Positions 28,155 through 36,593 of a stretch of 64,000 nucleotides of DNA are shown here, piece by piece. A model generated the notes under the pieces. The model was not told the origin of the DNA. It did no database searches and worked only from the letters and a program-made list of their open reading frames with translations. Each line of letters starts with the position of its first letter. Position 1 is the first letter of the stretch. Source of the DNA: Asticcacaulis taihuensis (GTDB taxonomy: Bacteria > Pseudomonadota > Alphaproteobacteria > Caulobacterales > Caulobacteraceae); contig NZ_FMTS01000002.1 of assembly GCF_900100255.1 (NCBI RefSeq), positions 149,400-213,399 of the forward strand, in the 5' to 3' direction. Made by a program: the position numbers and the translations under genes.

Positions 28155-28843
28155 TCCCTAAGCCACTCGATCAGGGCGCGATTGACCACTTCCGACTGTT
28201 CGAGCGTCGATATGTGACCACAGTCCGGCACGATCACCAGTCGCGCCTCCGGTATGGCGGCGGCCATTTCTTCGGCGCGATCGGGGGGTGTCAGCGGGTC
28301 TTTGTCACCGACCAGAACGAGAGTCGGGACGGCGATATTCGGCAGGTCAGGGCGGGAGTCCGGGCGCGCGATGATGGCCGCCTGCTGGCGCGCCATGCCA
28401 TCAATCCCGACCGCCAGCCCCATGCGGGTCTGGATGTCGCGCAAATGCGCATTGCGTCGATGCGACGGATGCACCAGGCTGGTGAACATCTGGGTCAGAA
28501 TGGTCCTGAAACTGGCCTTGCGGCTGAGGGCGATGAGCGCCCGGCGCTGGGTGGTTTGCTCCGGCGTATCGGGGCGCGCCGTGGTATCGATGAGGGCCAG
28601 TTTGATCACCCGTTCAGGCGCCTGCCGCAGGATTTCGAAACAGATATAGCCGCCCATCGAAATGCCGGCCAGGGCAAAGCGCGGTGACGCATGGGCCAGG
28701 ATATTGGCGGCAATTTCAGGGATGGTCTCGCCCTCAAGCGTATCAGCGACGGTGACCGGGCCATAGGGTTCGAGCGCGGCGATCTGCGGCGCAAAGATTT
28801 CCGCCGTACATAACAGGCCGGGAACAAGCAGGATGGGTGTCAT
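28112..28843 (-). CDS. Alpha/beta hydrolase
   Basis: A 243-residue serine hydrolase. It starts at MTPILLVPGLLC (28843); a longer frame to 29047 is an artefact, because it reads through a family A repeat. The nucleophile elbow is GISMGGY, the acid is in LVGDKDPLTPPDRA, and the histidine is in PDCGHISTLEQ. The oxyanion segment VPGLLCTAEIF is at the N-terminus. The final residues (EDRHSVVNSTPILR) are encoded within the end of an inverted-repeat element, so the tail may have been added by its insertion. The substrate is unknown. Confidence 0.88.
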   Translation of the reverse strand: MTPILLVPGLLCTAEIFAPQIAALEPYGPVTVADTLEGETIPEIAANILAHASPRFALAGISMGGYICFEILRQAPERVIKLALIDTTARPDTPEQTTQRRALIALSRKASFRTILTQMFTSLVHPSHRRNAHLRDIQTRMGLAVGIDGMARQQAAIIARPDSRPDLPNIAVPTLVLVGDKDPLTPPDRAEEMAAAIPEARLVIVPDCGHISTLEQSEVVNRALIEWLREDRHSVVNSTPILR

Positions 28844-28867
28844 CCACTGATCATGCGGAGCGCCGGG

Positions 28868-29040
28868 CAAGAAAGCAAGATACCCCACCACCGCATCTAG
28901 CGCTTCGCGCGTCGTGCGGTCCCCCTCCCCATCAGAGATGGGGAGATATATAGGAGGAATTATACCTCCCTGAACGCGCAGCATTTGGGGAGGGGGACCA
29001 TCGAACGCAGTGAAGATGGTGATGGGGCTTCTTGCTTTCT
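28868..29040. repeat. Family A intergenic repeat, copy 3
   Basis: A near-complete copy with CCCCACCACCGC, GCGGTCCCCCTCCCC, ATACCTCCC, GGGGAGGGGGACC and GGTGATGGGGCTTCTTGC. Several substitutions break the pairing compared with copies 2 and 4. It lies between divergent genes, upstream of fliI. Confidence 0.82.
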
Positions 29041-29050
29041 CTCCCACCCG

Positions 29051-29064
29051 TTAACCTTTCTTAA
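29051..29064 (+). promoter_or_regulatory. Candidate degenerate CtrA site before fliI
   Basis: TTAACCTTTCTTAA has the two TTAA halves of a CtrA box, with six rather than seven bases between them, 25 bases before the fliI start. Early flagellar genes are CtrA-controlled in Caulobacter. The spacing makes this only a candidate. Confidence 0.35.
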
Positions 29065-29089
29065 GCTCTGATTTACCATAATCGCCGCC

Positions 29090-30421
29090 ATGCAAGATCT
29101 GGTCGAAGTGGTGAAGAATATCGATCCCCTGCGCGTTTACGGGCGTGTGGCGGTGGTCAACGGCCTGCTGATCGAGGCACGCGGCGGCCTTTCCTACATG
29201 CAGGTCGGTGCCCGCTGCGAGATCATCCGCCGCCACGCCCCCCCCTTGCCGGTCGAGGTCGTCGGTTTCCGCGAGGACCGTGCTCTGATGATGCCGTTCG
29301 GACCGGTCGAAGGCGTCACCCCCGGCGCCGAAATCCGCATCTCCTCCGAAGGCGCCAAGGTCTACCCGACCACCGCCTGGCTCGGCCGCATCGTCGACAG
29401 TTTCGGCAATGCCATCGATGAGCACGGCCCCCTGCCACAGGGCCCGGAAGGTTATCTGCTCAAGGCCGCCCCACCGGCGGCGCACAAACGCGCGCGGGTC
29501 GGCGAACGGCTCAACCTCGGCGTCCGCGCCATGGATGTCTTCACCACCTGCTGCCGTGGCCAGCGCCTCGGTGTGTTTGCCGGCTCCGGCGTGGGCAAAT
29601 CGGTCCTGCTCTCCATGCTGGCGCGCGAGGCCACCTGCGATGCCGTCGTGGTCGGCCTCATCGGCGAACGCGGCCGGGAAGTGCGCGAATTCATTGAAGA
29701 AACCCTGGGGCCAGAAGGCCTGAAGCGCGCCATCGTCGTGGTCGCCACCTCGGACGAGCCGGCGCTGAAACGCCGCCAGGCCGCCTATATGACGCTCGCT
29801 CTGTCTGAGTTCCTGCGCGATCAGGGACTGGAAGTGCTGTGCCTGATGGATTCGGTCACGCGCTTTGCCATGGCCCAGCGCGAGATCGGCCTGGCCACCG
29901 GCGAGCCGCCGACAACCAAGGGCTACACGCCCACCTGCTTCGCCGAGCTGCCCAAGCTGCTGGAACGCGCCGGCCCCGGCCCGATGCTCGACGATGGCAC
30001 CCAGACCGGTCCGATCACCGGGCTTTTCACCGTGCTGGTCGATGGCGACGACCATAACGAGCCGATCGCCGACGCCGTGCGCGGTATTCTCGATGGCCAC
30101 ATCGTCATGAGCCGGACCATTGCCGAGCGCGGCCGTTTCCCCGCCATTGACGTGCTGAAATCGATCAGCCGGACCATGCCGGAATGCCAGTCGATCCCCG
30201 AACGCGAGGTGGTGCGGCAGGCACGCAAGGTGATGTCGGCCTATTCAAACATGGAAGAATTGATTCGCATCGGCGCCTATCGGTCCGGTGCTGATCCCGA
30301 TGTCGACCGCGCCATTGTCCTTAATCCGGACATCGAACAATTTCTGCGTCAGGATAAGGATGATTACACCCCTCTTGACGAGTCCTTTACCCTTTTGGCC
30401 GACATTCTTAGCAAGGGTTAA
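29090..30421 (+). CDS. fliI: Flagellum-specific ATPase FliI
   Basis: A 443-residue F1-beta-like ATPase of normal length. Walker A is [11 protein letters not shown] (161-171), and the Walker B region is [31 protein letters not shown], the export-ATPase signature. It powers the flagellar type III export apparatus together with FliH (here FlbE) and FliJ. fliJ follows by about 60 bases. Confidence 0.97.
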   Translation: MQDLVEVVKNIDPLRVYGRVAVVNGLLIEARGGLSYMQVGARCEIIRRHAPPLPVEVVGFREDRALMMPFGPVEGVTPGAEIRISSEGAKVYPTTAWLGRIVDSFGNAIDEHGPLPQGPEGYLLKAAPPAAHKRARVGERLNLGVRAMDVFTTCCRGQRLGVFAGSGVGKSVLLSMLAREATCDAVVVGLIGERGREVREFIEETLGPEGLKRAIVVVATSDEPALKRRQAAYMTLALSEFLRDQGLEVLCLMDSVTRFAMAQREIGLATGEPPTTKGYTPTCFAELPKLLERAGPGPMLDDGTQTGPITGLFTVLVDGDDHNEPIADAVRGILDGHIVMSRTIAERGRFPAIDVLKSISRTMPECQSIPEREVVRQARKVMSAYSNMEELIRIGAYRSGADPDVDRAIVLNPDIEQFLRQDKDDYTPLDESFTLLADILSKG

Positions 30422-30482
30422 GTTTTGACCCGACACCGGAAGCCACGCTGCCGGTAAAGCCAGTCAGTACAAGGGGAATATC

Positions 30483-30896
30483 ATGACCAAATGGGCCAAA
30501 TCATTAATTCGTTTGTCCACCTTTGAGGTCGAAACCCTGCAAAAACGACTGGCCGAGGTGGTCACCCGCCGCACACACGCCGAAATGAAGCTGGCCACGC
30601 TCGATGCCGAGTTCGAGCTGGAATGCGTGCGCGCCGCCGAAGACCCCATGCTGGCCCACAGCCTGACCGCCTATAAGCGCGGCTTCCAATTCCGCCGCGA
30701 TGCCGCCGCGACCGAACTCGACCTGATCACCCAGGAAGAAGACGGCGTGCGCGATTCGCTGGGCCTGGCGTTTGAAGACCTGAAGAAGTTCGAGCACGTC
30801 GCCGAAATCACCCACCTCAAGCGCGTCGCGAATGACAAGCGCGCCGAAAACGCCATGCTTGATGAAGTGTCACTGCGCATGAGCCGCCAGGCTTAA
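30483..30896 (+). CDS. fliJ: Flagellar export protein FliJ-like
   Basis: A 137-residue protein that is almost all coiled coil (EVETLQKRLAEVVTRRTHAEMKLATLDAEFE and FEDLKKFEHVAEITHLKRVANDKRAENAMLDE). FliJ sequences are poorly conserved; the call rests on length, coiled-coil nature and position just after fliI. It acts as the export stalk and chaperone escort in the type III gate. A ribosome binding site (AAGGGG) precedes the ATG. Confidence 0.85.
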   Translation: MTKWAKSLIRLSTFEVETLQKRLAEVVTRRTHAEMKLATLDAEFELECVRAAEDPMLAHSLTAYKRGFQFRRDAAATELDLITQEEDGVRDSLGLAFEDLKKFEHVAEITHLKRVANDKRAENAMLDEVSLRMSRQA

Positions 30897-30899
30897 TCT

Positions 30900-31961
30900 G
30901 TGAACCGGCGCGGCCTTCTGAGTGGACTGGCCGCCGGCGCATCCACGCTTGCCCTCAGCCGCATCCTGCCGGCGGCGGCGCAAACCTATGGCGCCATCCC
31001 GCCGCTCAAATCCGTCACGCCCTATCCGCTCGGCGTTTCCGCCAGCTTCCGCAAGCTGTCCGATACCGCCTGGACCCGACTGGCCGCCACGCATTTCTCC
31101 CGCCTGACGCCGGAGTGGGAAATGAAGATGGAATATCTGCTGCGGCCGGATGGCAGCCTGCAATTCGATCGCGCCGACGCGCTGGTGCGTTTTGCCCGCC
31201 GCAATGGCATGGGGCTGCATGGCCACGCCCTGATCTGGTACGCACAGGATGGCGAATATTTCCAGAAACTGAAGACGAAACCCGACGCCTTTCTGCTGGC
31301 CTATACGCGTTATATTCAGGATGTGATCAATCACTTCACCGGCTTCATCAGGGGCTGGGATGTGGTCAACGAGCCCATATGGAACGACGGTCGATCCTTA
31401 CGCCCCTGCCTGTGGCGTGAGGTGCTGGGCGATGACTATATCGGCCTGGCGCTGGAAGCGGCGCATCAGGCCGATCCTTCGGCTACCCTCTTCCTCAATG
31501 ATTACAATCTCGAACTGACGCCGAAAAAGCGCACAACCTTCCTCAAGCTATGCGAAAAGCTGCTGAAAGACGGCGCGCCCCTCTCCGGCATCGGCACCCA
31601 AACCCATATCGATTCCGGCATCGAGCCCGGCCTGATCAAGGCGGCGATCAAAGACATCGCCTCTCTGGGGCTAAAGGTGCATGTGTCCGAGGTCGATATA
31701 TCCTTACGCGAGCCCCATCCGGTCAATCTCGCCGCGCCGCGCATCCATCAGGTGCGGGTACTGAGCGAACTGCTGGAAGCCTATCATGATGTGCCGGACC
31801 GCCAGCGCTATGGCCTGACGATGTGGGCGCTGCGCGATTCCGATTCCTGGCTGAATACGGCGCAGGGCGGCAAGGGATTGCTGCCCGATGAGCCGGTGCT
31901 GTTCGATGGTCTCGGCCGGCCGAAACCCCTGGCCCAGGCATTTGTGAGTGCGATGAAGTAA
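30900..31961 (+). CDS. Endo-1,4-beta-xylanase, GH10
   Basis: A 353-residue secreted enzyme starting with GTG just three bases after fliJ. The N-terminus NRRGLLSGLAAGASTLAL looks like a Tat-type or Sec signal, cleaved near PAAAQ. GH10 landmarks are HGHALIWY, the acid/base E158 (GWDVVNEPIWND), FLNDYNLE, QTHIDSG, the nucleophile E264 (VHVSEVDISL) and WALRDSDSWL near the end. It would cut xylan in the periplasm or outside the cell. Its placement behind fliIJ is unusual. A family B repeat follows. Confidence 0.93.
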   Translation: MNRRGLLSGLAAGASTLALSRILPAAAQTYGAIPPLKSVTPYPLGVSASFRKLSDTAWTRLAATHFSRLTPEWEMKMEYLLRPDGSLQFDRADALVRFARRNGMGLHGHALIWYAQDGEYFQKLKTKPDAFLLAYTRYIQDVINHFTGFIRGWDVVNEPIWNDGRSLRPCLWREVLGDDYIGLALEAAHQADPSATLFLNDYNLELTPKKRTTFLKLCEKLLKDGAPLSGIGTQTHIDSGIEPGLIKAAIKDIASLGLKVHVSEVDISLREPHPVNLAAPRIHQVRVLSELLEAYHDVPDRQRYGLTMWALRDSDSWLNTAQGGKGLLPDEPVLFDGLGRPKPLAQAFVSAMK

Positions 31962-31969
31962 GAAATGGT

Positions 31970-32113
31970 CCTCCCCTCTTGGAGGGGAGGTGGCAGCGCG
32001 AGGCCCTTTAGGGCCGGTGTCGCTGACGGAGGGGTAAAGCCCCATACGCCACGGCCGGATTTCCCCCTCCGTCGCCGACTACGCGGCGACACCTCCCCCC
32101 CAAGAGGGGAGGA
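31970..32113. repeat. Family B intergenic repeat, copy 2
   Basis: It exactly fills the gap between two converging genes, with outer arms CCTCCCCTCTTGGAGGGGAGG and AAGAGGGGAGG, and inner parts GGTGTCGCTGACGGAGGGG and CCCCCTCCGTCGCC. The ends can pair, giving a long hairpin that may terminate both transcripts. Confidence 0.85.
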
Positions 32114-32118
32114 TTAAA

Positions 32119-32631
32119 TCACAAATCCTTGCGCTCGAAGCGCGGGCGGAAGAACGGATCTTCGAGGATATTATCCTTTGAGCCACTTGGCGGGGCCGGT
32201 TCGGCCACAGCCGCCGTATCTGGCGCCGCTACAGGTGGCGGCGTCACGGCTTGCGGCGTAACCGGCGCGAAGCTCTGGGGCGTCAGCTTTTCCTGAAACT
32301 GGCGCAGGTAACGCAGGTCTTCGGCGATATTCATCACCGCCATATAGAGTTCGCACACCGACCGCCAGGCCAGCACGGCGATCATGAAGCCCAGAAAACC
32401 CACGACCAGCAGGCCGAACGACAGCAGCCAGCCCATGATCGAGGCGTCCTTGATGCCGGTGCCGACCATGATGCCCGCCCAGCCGAGCGCGCCGATAAAC
32501 AAAAGGCCCAGTCCGCACCAGTAGACGATATGGATGATCGGCCGCGTCAGGAGCTGGTCAAACGTGAACAGGTTGAGCCAGATATCTCTGGGGCGCGTGG
32601 TGCCGAAAACCTGTCTGATGGTACGCTGCAT
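32119..32631 (-). CDS. DUF4282 membrane protein
   Basis: A 170-residue protein. Two hydrophobic segments (about 33-55 and 65-88) follow the family start DIWLNLFTFDQLLTRPIIHIVYW, and a helical segment ELYMAVMNIAEDLRYLRQ comes after them. The C-terminal 55 residues are a Pro/Ala-rich cytosolic tail (QAVTPPPVAAPDTAAVAEPAPP) ending in a basic patch. The DUF4282 family has no known function. Confidence 0.8.
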   Translation of the reverse strand: MQRTIRQVFGTTRPRDIWLNLFTFDQLLTRPIIHIVYWCGLGLLFIGALGWAGIMVGTGIKDASIMGWLLSFGLLVVGFLGFMIAVLAWRSVCELYMAVMNIAEDLRYLRQFQEKLTPQSFAPVTPQAVTPPPVAAPDTAAVAEPAPPSGSKDNILEDPFFRPRFERKDL

Positions 32632-32717
32632 TATGCCGAATTCCCCGCAAAGACGAATTTGCCTTCCGTCGTCCTGTTAACGTCGTTTACGGCGAAATTG
32701 TCAAGACTTGTGATTGG

Positions 32718-33230
32718 TTAACCGCGCGCCGCCCATTTGCGCCCCGAAAGATCGGGCTGCATTTCCGCCGGATCGAATCCCGGCTGCCAGGGCAGCAGCC
32801 CCCTGGAATCCGGCACCACCATCTGCAGGGCCTTGAACGTGTAATCGCCCCAGAACCAGACGCTCCAGCCGAGATAGCGGTCGTACCATCGCCGCTCTAT
32901 GGGCTGGAAAAAGACCGGGCAATCCTCGAAAAAGCCGTCATAGGGCTTGCCGGGCCGCAGCTTTACGCCCGCTTTCAGTTGCCGGTAGGCTTCCGCCAGC
33001 AGGTCGCGCGCCACATGGGACGCCTGGGCGCACACCACGATTTCCGGCGCCTTCAAGCTCCAGCCGAAACCGGTCGTATAGGCGTGGTGGCTATCCGGCG
33101 CATAGGACCAGCCGTGCAGACGGATGGTGGCCAGCACATCGCGCGCACCAGGCGGCAGGTTAGGTTCGTGACGGTCGAAGGCGTTGGGCATCGGTGGCTT
33201 CAATGTCGGTGTCGTTTGCTTCAGGACCAT
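32718..33230 (-). CDS. DUF4262 domain-containing protein
   Basis: About 170 residues; the exact start is uncertain (33230, 33191 or 33266), since none has a clear ribosome binding site. The core HGWSYAPDSHHAYTTGFGWSLKAPEIVVCAQ and FFQPIERRWYDRYLGWSVWF match DUF4262, a family of small cytosolic proteins with unknown role. No membrane or export signal is seen. Confidence 0.75.
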   Translation of the reverse strand: MVLKQTTPTLKPPMPNAFDRHEPNLPPGARDVLATIRLHGWSYAPDSHHAYTTGFGWSLKAPEIVVCAQASHVARDLLAEAYRQLKAGVKLRPGKPYDGFFEDCPVFFQPIERRWYDRYLGWSVWFWGDYTFKALQMVVPDSRGLLPWQPGFDPAEMQPDLSGRKWAARG

Positions 33231-33336
33231 AAATATCCAAATCCAGCGACAATTTGAGATCCGCAATGTCTCTCATCAACTGCCAGTCAAGCCATTCACT
33301 AGAGTTCCATTCTCTGGCAAACCAGCCCACAGCCAA

Positions 33337-33660
33337 CTAAGCTTCAACACCTTGATCTATAAGCTGATGAATGTATTGGCGATGAGGCTGTAAGAGCGTA
33401 ATCGCCGCTTTTATTCCTTGAGGCAAATATTTTTCGTGATCCTCGACAAACTGGATAATGCAGGCAGATTTTTTTCGTTGCCCCCTCCACTCACCCTTTG
33501 GATTAAAATGCTCATCGCCTTTTCTCCAGAGCTTGTGTGCCAAGAGACCTAACACATCAGGGACTTCCGAGAGGTCACGATCTGAATGCATAAACCGTAC
33601 GGTAAGCCGATAAGTGTAAGCGGCTTCGATCTGGCTGGATGCAATTTCCGGTTCTGTCAT
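33337..33660 (-). CDS. Small DUF4279-like hypothetical protein
   Basis: A 107-residue protein. The stretch DLSEVPDVLGLLAHKLWRKGDEH, followed by PKGEWRGQRKKSACIIQF, resembles the DUF4279 pattern of a short strand, LGL-type turn and WRKGD. A helical C-terminus follows. It is somewhat AT-richer than its neighbours. The function is unknown, and the family call is tentative. Confidence 0.6.
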   Translation of the reverse strand: MTEPEIASSQIEAAYTYRLTVRFMHSDRDLSEVPDVLGLLAHKLWRKGDEHFNPKGEWRGQRKKSACIIQFVEDHEKYLPQGIKAAITLLQPHRQYIHQLIDQGVEA

Positions 33661-33720
33661 GGCGCTTTCTTACCACGCAAAATACACCAAGCAAAGCGCA
33701 GGTGTTTTTGCGTGAGGTAC

Positions 33721-35808
33721 TTACACCTGACCGACCGTCTTGAGCTTCACCTTCGGATGGATTTCGTTCTGGCTCATGACCACCGTATTGGCCCGGAAGC
33801 GTTCGATGATCGAGCGCACGAACGGCCGGATGGTGGGCGAGGTCAGCAGTACCGCCACCTCGCCATTCATCGACACGCGCTCGAAGGTATCGCGCACGCC
33901 GCGGATGAAGTCCTGCAAATGCGAGGGCGCCATGGTCAGTTGCCGGTCCTCGCCCTGCCCCACCAGCGACGAGGCAAAGGCGTTTTCCCAGTCCGGCGAC
34001 AGGGTGACGATCGGCAAAGAACCATCATCCGATCGATTGGCCCAGCAAAGTTGCCGCGCCAACCGAGAGCGGACATGTTCGACCATCTGGGTGATCGACT
34101 TGGTGTGCGAAGCCGCCTCGCCGAGCGCTTCGAGGATGGCCGGCAGGTCGCGGATCGATACGCGTTCCTTGAGCAGGGCCTGGAGCACGCGTTGCAGGGT
34201 GGCGGTGGAAATGACCTGCGGGATCAGGTCATCGACCAGCTTCTTTTCATCCGAAGGCAGATCGCGCAGCAGCTTGGAGAGTTCCGAATAGCTGAGCAGG
34301 TCGGACATGTTGTCCTTGAGGATTTCCGTCAGGTGGGTGGTGATGACGGTGGCCGGATCGACAATGGTGTAGCCCAGGAAGGTGGCTTCCTCGCGCAGGG
34401 CGTTATCGATCCAGGTGGCGGGCAGGCCAAAGGCCGGCTCCTTCATGTGCTCGCCGGGTAGTTCGACCTGACGGCCGGTCGGGTCCATGGCCATCAGCGA
34501 ACCGATGCGGACCTCGCCGGAACCGGCTTCCATCTCCTTGATGCGCACGCAATAGCCCTGAGACGGCAGGCGCATATTATCGAGGATGCGCACCGACGGC
34601 ATGATGAAGCCGTATTCCTGCGCCAGGGTCCGGCGCAGGGCCTTGATCTGGTCGGTCAGTTTACGGCCGTCCAGATCGTTGATCAGACCGAGCAGGCCCA
34701 GGCCCAGCTCGATCTTGACATCATCAATGGCCAGTGCCGCCGAGATCGGTTCTTCCTCAGGCGGCATGTTGGCGGCATTGATGGCGTCGATTTCCGCCTG
34801 CGTCGGCTTTGGCGGCTGACGGCCGATGCGCCAGGCCAGGGCGCCTGTGGCCAGTGCAATGGCGCCGAAGAACACGATCGGCATTCCGGGGATCAGCCCC
34901 ATGACGCCGGAGGCCGCCGAGACGACGCCGAGCGCCACGGGATTGCGCGCCAGTTGCAGTACGATGGCCTTGTCGGCCGAGCCATCGACGCCGGCCTTCG
35001 ACACCAGGAAGCCGGCGGCAATCGAGATGATCAGGGCGGGAATCTGCGTCACCAGGCCGTCGCCGATGGTCAGCAGCATGTAGGTTTTCGCGGCCTCGCC
35101 GGCATCCATCTGGTGCTGGAAAATGCCGATCAGGATGCCACCGACGATATTGACCACGGTGATAACAATGCCGGCCACGGCGTCGCCGCGCACGAACTTC
35201 GAGGCACCGTCCATGGCGCCGAAGAAGCCCGATTCCTGCTCGACCTCCTTACGGCGGATCTTGGCCTCTTCCTGATCGATCAGGCCGGAGGAGAGGTCGG
35301 CATCGATGGCCATCTGCTTGCCGGGCATCGAATCGAGGGTGAAGCGCGCCGCCACTTCGGCGATACGGCCGGAACCCTTGGTAATGACGACGAAATTGAC
35401 CAGCACCAGGATGGCGAAGAGGATCGCCCCGATGATGAAATTGCCCTGGGTCATCAACATGCCGAAGGCATGGATGACCGCGCCGGCCGCTTCCGAACCA
35501 TCCTGGCCGTGGGTCAGGATGATACGCATGGAGGTGATGTTGAGCGCCAGGCGGAACAGCGTCGTCACCAGCAACACGGTGGGGAACGAGCTGAATTCCA
35601 GCGGCTTCTTGATGAAGAGGCCGGTCATCAGGATCAGGATGGCCGAGGTGATGGAGAGTGACAGCAGGATATCGAGCACGAAGCTCGGCATGGGCACGAT
35701 CAGGATCACGATGATCGAGATCACGCCGACGGCCATGATGACCTCGCCGCGCTTCAGCCAGCCGCCGATTTCGGAAGGCTTGAAGGGAATGGTCGCAGCG
35801 TTGGCCAA
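33721..35808 (-). CDS. flhA: Flagellar biosynthesis protein FlhA
   Basis: A 695-residue export-gate protein. The likely start is TTG at 35808 with GGAG six bases upstream (LANAATIPFKPSEIGG); the frame extends to 35853 without a ribosome binding site. About eight membrane helices occupy residues 25-315, with the conserved FHIPEP-type segment FVVITKGSGRIAEVAARFTLDSMPGKQMAIDADL. The C-terminal cytosolic domain binds export chaperones. The FlhA ring is the core of the flagellar type III secretion gate. Confidence 0.97.
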   Translation of the reverse strand: MANAATIPFKPSEIGGWLKRGEVIMAVGVISIIVILIVPMPSFVLDILLSLSITSAILILMTGLFIKKPLEFSSFPTVLLVTTLFRLALNITSMRIILTHGQDGSEAAGAVIHAFGMLMTQGNFIIGAILFAILVLVNFVVITKGSGRIAEVAARFTLDSMPGKQMAIDADLSSGLIDQEEAKIRRKEVEQESGFFGAMDGASKFVRGDAVAGIVITVVNIVGGILIGIFQHQMDAGEAAKTYMLLTIGDGLVTQIPALIISIAAGFLVSKAGVDGSADKAIVLQLARNPVALGVVSAASGVMGLIPGMPIVFFGAIALATGALAWRIGRQPPKPTQAEIDAINAANMPPEEEPISAALAIDDVKIELGLGLLGLINDLDGRKLTDQIKALRRTLAQEYGFIMPSVRILDNMRLPSQGYCVRIKEMEAGSGEVRIGSLMAMDPTGRQVELPGEHMKEPAFGLPATWIDNALREEATFLGYTIVDPATVITTHLTEILKDNMSDLLSYSELSKLLRDLPSDEKKLVDDLIPQVISTATLQRVLQALLKERVSIRDLPAILEALGEAASHTKSITQMVEHVRSRLARQLCWANRSDDGSLPIVTLSPDWENAFASSLVGQGEDRQLTMAPSHLQDFIRGVRDTFERVSMNGEVAVLLTSPTIRPFVRSIIERFRANTVVMSQNEIHPKVKLKTVGQV

Positions 35809-35892
35809 ACGGGTCTCCGGGGGTACAAAACGCCCGGCATGCGGACTAGGCAAAAATTACCCGATCCGTGGTGAACGAATGGTTAATTTGCG

Positions 35893-36387
35893 TTAAAAGA
35901 GTCCCGTTTCATGCCCTTCCAGTGCCAGCAGATGCGCCTTGGTTTCCAGCCCGTCGGCAAAGCCGGTCAGCTTGCCATTGGTGCCGATCATGCGGTGGCA
36001 GGGCGCGATGATCGAGATGGGATTTTTGCCGTTTGCCGCACCCACGGCTCGACTGGCGGAGGGCTTTCCAAGCTGTGCGGCGATCTGGCCGTAGCTGCGC
36101 GTTTCACCGAAGGGAATGGTCAGCAGGGCCTGCCAGACGGATTGCTGAAAACTGGTGCCGTTGAAATCGAGCGGAACATTGAAGGCGCGGCGTTTGCCGG
36201 CGAAATATTCGGCCAGTTCGGCTTGGGCCTGCAGTAGAAGCGGGTTCGACGCGTCTTCTGTCAGGTCGCCCAGCGGCACGCGCCTGGGATTATCATTTGG
36301 CCACAGGACCGCCGTCAATCCCTTGCCGCTGGCCACCAGTTTCAACCGCCCGACCGGCGTGTCCATCCATTTAAAAACATGGGACAT
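35893..36387 (-). CDS. ogt: Methylated-DNA--protein-cysteine methyltransferase
   Basis: A 164-residue suicide DNA-repair protein of normal Ogt length. The acceptor is C130 in IIAPCHRMIG, the helix-turn-helix is SYGQIAAQLGKPSASRAVGAANGKNP, and the N-terminal domain (MDTPVGRLKLVAS) is typical. It removes methyl groups from O6-methylguanine. It stands alone, facing away from the flagellar gene flhA. Confidence 0.95.
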   Translation of the reverse strand: MSHVFKWMDTPVGRLKLVASGKGLTAVLWPNDNPRRVPLGDLTEDASNPLLLQAQAELAEYFAGKRRAFNVPLDFNGTSFQQSVWQALLTIPFGETRSYGQIAAQLGKPSASRAVGAANGKNPISIIAPCHRMIGTNGKLTGFADGLETKAHLLALEGHETGLF

Positions 36388-36425
36388 GGTTCATTCATTC
36401 CTGCCATTGAGGCGGAAGCTCTTTA

Positions 36426-36588
36426 TCCTCCCTTGCGAGCCTCTTGGCGAAGCGGGGGAGGTGGCAGCGCAAGGCTCGCAGAGCCGGTATCGCTGACGGA
36501 GGGGGCAAAACTAGCGGCGGCGGATTGCCCCCTCCGGCGGGACTTAGCCCGCCACCTCCCCCCGTACGCTGCGCTACAGGGGAGGAGA
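36426..36588. repeat. Family B intergenic repeat, copy 3
   Basis: It lies at the 3' end of flbD. CCTCCCTTGCG, CGGGGGAGGTGGCAGCG, CGCTGACGGAGGGGGCA, then TGCCCCCTCCGGCGGG, CCCGCCACCTCCCCC and CTACAGGGGAGGAG. Its right end is identical over many bases to copy 1. Confidence 0.86.
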
Positions 36589-36593
36589 AGTTT

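Noticed and set aside
28844-29047. N-terminal extension of the alpha/beta hydrolase
   Set aside because: It is translated from a family A repeat; the conserved fold begins at 28843.
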